Both the position numbers and the translations under genes were made by a program. 5,157 nt of DNA from Ardenticatenales bacterium (GTDB lineage: Bacteria > Chloroflexota > Anaerolineae > Ardenticatenales > Ardenticatenaceae). Shown here piece after piece: positions 5,064 through 5,157 of this stretch. The notes below the pieces were generated by a model. The model was not told the DNA's origin, did not search any database, and saw only the letters and a list, made by a program, of their open reading frames with translations. Position 1 is the stretch's first letter. Every line of letters begins with the position of its first letter. Where the stretch lies: assembly GCA_013812995.1 (NCBI GenBank), contig JACCSL010000990.1, positions 1-5,157 of the forward strand, given 5' to 3'.

Positions 5064-5157
5064 ATGTTGGGTGCCATTGCAGGTGATATGATCGGGTCGG
5101 TCTATGAGAAAAAACCGCTCAAGAGCACAGAATTTCCACTCTTCGTGCCTGAGTCGC
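5064..5157 (+). CDS. ADP-ribosylglycohydrolase-family protein (partial, 5' end only)
   Basis: Only 31 complete codons are visible. The N-terminus MLGAIAGDMIGSVYE is characteristic of the ADP-ribosylglycohydrolase (DraG/ARH-like) family. These are all-alpha, dinuclear-magnesium enzymes that remove ADP-ribose from proteins, nucleic acids or metabolites. The segment includes the early GD pair (residues 7-8) and a conserved EF(P)LF-like stretch (23-27). The start is clear: AGGAGG (5054-5059) lies four bases before the ATG. The metal-binding acidic motifs expected further along lie outside the window, so activity cannot be judged. The 18-base gap to the preceding PLP-enzyme gene, with no terminator between, indicates one operon. 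Confidence 0.82.
   Translation, partial: MLGAIAGDMIGSVYEKKPLKSTEFPLFVPES

Noticed and set aside
4082..5086. Plus-strand 334-codon frame overlapping the PLP-enzyme gene, and smaller antisense frames there
   Set aside because: Composition is Arg/Gly/Ala-rich with no recognisable motif, while the PLP-enzyme frame has the zinc ribbon, catalytic lysine and a good ribosome binding site.

Overview
The window reads as a bacterial chromosome fragment with GC-rich genes and AT-richer intergenic gaps. The gene set is a soluble GAF kinase with a NarL-type regulator, a TrkA-type channel with an aberrant pore, an NYN-domain protein and a zinc-ribbon threonine synthase-like enzyme. Together with the protein flavour, this suggests a Chloroflexota member, possibly near Ktedonobacteria. 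That placement is an impression from protein style, not a database result.

Layout: a minus-strand gene for a two-TM, NAD-binding (RCK/TrkA-N) ion-channel-like protein leaves the window at its left edge. It is divergent from a plus-strand two-component operon. The two candidate promoters overlap face to face at a shared TTGACAA/TTGTCAA block. The operon encodes a cytoplasmic GAF / HisKA_3 histidine kinase (TTG start) and a NarL/FixJ response regulator, coupled by an ATGA overlap. The regulator gene collides tail to tail with a minus-strand NYN-domain (PIN-like nuclease fold) gene; their stop codons interlock in one CTAG.

The NYN gene is divergent from a plus-strand cold-shock-domain gene. Between them lies a perfect 16-bp palindrome (3282-3297) with a TTGACA on each strand. 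The plus-strand promoter is near-consensus, and the palindrome is well placed to be an operator for both genes. The cold-shock gene has no start codon right at its domain and deviates in both RNP motifs. It ends in a strong intrinsic terminator.

A gap of about 250 bases follows, holding hairpins but no convincing gene. Then comes a zinc-ribbon, fold-type-II PLP enzyme of the threonine synthase family. Eighteen bases later an ADP-ribosylglycohydrolase-family gene starts and runs off the right edge.

Functionally, the left half is signalling and membrane transport, the centre is a pair of probable RNA-related proteins with a shared control region, and the right half begins a metabolic or ADP-ribose operon. 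I see no mobile element, CRISPR array, tRNA or rRNA. Points most worth following up are the channel pore without a potassium filter, the palindromic divergent control region, the cysteine motif in the GAF domain, and the structured leader of the PLP-enzyme gene.
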